Positions 10,136 to 10,507 of a stretch of 10,507 nt of DNA are shown piece after piece. The stretch spans positions 1-10,507 of the forward strand of contig NZ_JACUUA010000124.1 of assembly GCF_014859565.1 (NCBI RefSeq), written 5' to 3'. Made by a program: the position numbers and the translations under genes. The first letter of the stretch is position 1; each line of letters starts with the position of its first letter. The DNA is from Marinospirillum sp. Lineage in GTDB: Bacteria > Pseudomonadota > Gammaproteobacteria > Pseudomonadales > Halomonadaceae. The notes under the pieces were generated by a model. It saw only the letters and a program-made list of their open reading frames with translations. It was not told the origin of the DNA and did no database searches.

Positions 10136-10507
10136 CAGCGGTTCCAGATGCTTGAGTTTGTGGGCATCACAACTGCCTTCCCCCACCTGATATCCAGCAT
10201 TTCCCCGCCGAACCGTGAACCCAGCGCCTTGCTGACTTTGTACAGCTCATACCGATTAAAAATCTTATTGGTCAGCACCATGCGACCCATCAGCCGGTGA
10301 ATGTGCAGAAGCTCAAGTTCGGTAATGGCAATCAGCTGACCCTGGCCTTTCAGCTCATCCAGCCTTGCTATTTCCGGCAGGGCTGGAGCCTCTTGCTTTT
10401 GGATGTACTCGCCAGCCATAGCCAGATTGTGGATATAGGCAACAGCTGCTGGCCGATGCCCAAGCTGGAAGCCACATGGTTGGTTACAAAAGATGGGCGA
10501 ACCAGCA
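10135..10507 (-). CDS. Convergent gene of unknown function, C-terminal part only
   Basis: Open on the - strand from the right edge to TGA at 10137-10135, 123 codons. It starts inside the gene with GSPIFCNQPCGFQLGHRPAA and continues AVAYIHNLAMAGEYIQKQE. Then come a Leu/Glu-rich helical part (ELELLHIHRLMGRMVL) and RYELYKVSKALGSRFGGEM. A Met at 10419 exists, but the frame is open past it and the residues before it look natural, so the true start is probably outside the window. No family is recognised. The last 15 residues (AVVMPTNSSIWNR) are less convincing than the reading in another frame (10079-10246). The gene faces the toxin gene tail to tail. Confidence 0.5.
   Translation of the reverse strand, partial: AGSPIFCNQPCGFQLGHRPAAVAYIHNLAMAGEYIQKQEAPALPEIARLDELKGQGQLIAITELELLHIHRLMGRMVLTNKIFNRYELYKVSKALGSRFGGEMLDIRWGKAVVMPTNSSIWNR

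Noticed and set aside
10064..10300. 78-residue + strand ORF at the right end
   Set aside because: It begins inside the toxin's 3' end, covers the terminator-like hairpin and lies antisense to the better - strand frame. No ribosome binding site.

Overview
The window looks like a dense phage or prophage segment, probably from a gammaproteobacterial host. The host guess rests only on base composition, Shine-Dalgarno style and protein flavour. No ribosomal RNA, tRNA, CRISPR array, transposase or integrase was seen. Almost everything reads on the + strand, with short gaps, small overlapping ORFs and one very large gene, which is typical of phage late or accessory regions.

Layout. Positions 1-174 hold the tail of an upstream gene and a short ORF that reads well only if a +1 frameshift is allowed at an A5 run. 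Positions 175-8724 are one uninterrupted gene for a 2849-residue polyvalent protein of the kind phages are thought to eject into the host with their DNA. In order it carries: glycine-rich hydrophobic segments; a DdrB-like ParB-fold domain (GNGR motif); a Gln/Glu/Ala-rich linker; an LPD1 domain with a zincin motif (HEWFH); a second zincin-like domain (HEVVGH); a MuF-C-like domain of the barnase/EndoU/colicin/RelE (BECR) fold; and a C-terminal half containing LPD38 and one membrane segment. A near-repeated linker of about 20 residues flanks the LPD1 module. A strong intrinsic terminator follows at 8732-8766.

Downstream (8853-10076) is a cluster of four small genes: two single-span membrane peptides of 44 and 39 residues with good ribosome binding sites, then a two-gene unit with an ATGA overlap. 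The first of that pair is a Panacea-domain (DUF4065/SocA-like) antitoxin. The second is a 109-residue protein with a PemK/MazF-like sequence pattern, the likely toxin. A hairpin overlaps the toxin's 3' end. From the right edge to about 10079-10135 a convergent gene enters on the - strand. Only its C-terminal part is visible, its family is unknown, and its reading frame near the end is uncertain.

How they may work together (inference): the giant protein would act early in infection, combining anti-restriction-type, protease-like and nuclease-like modules. The Panacea pair could serve superinfection exclusion, maintenance of a resident prophage, or counter-defence. All family calls come from reading motifs, not from a database search.
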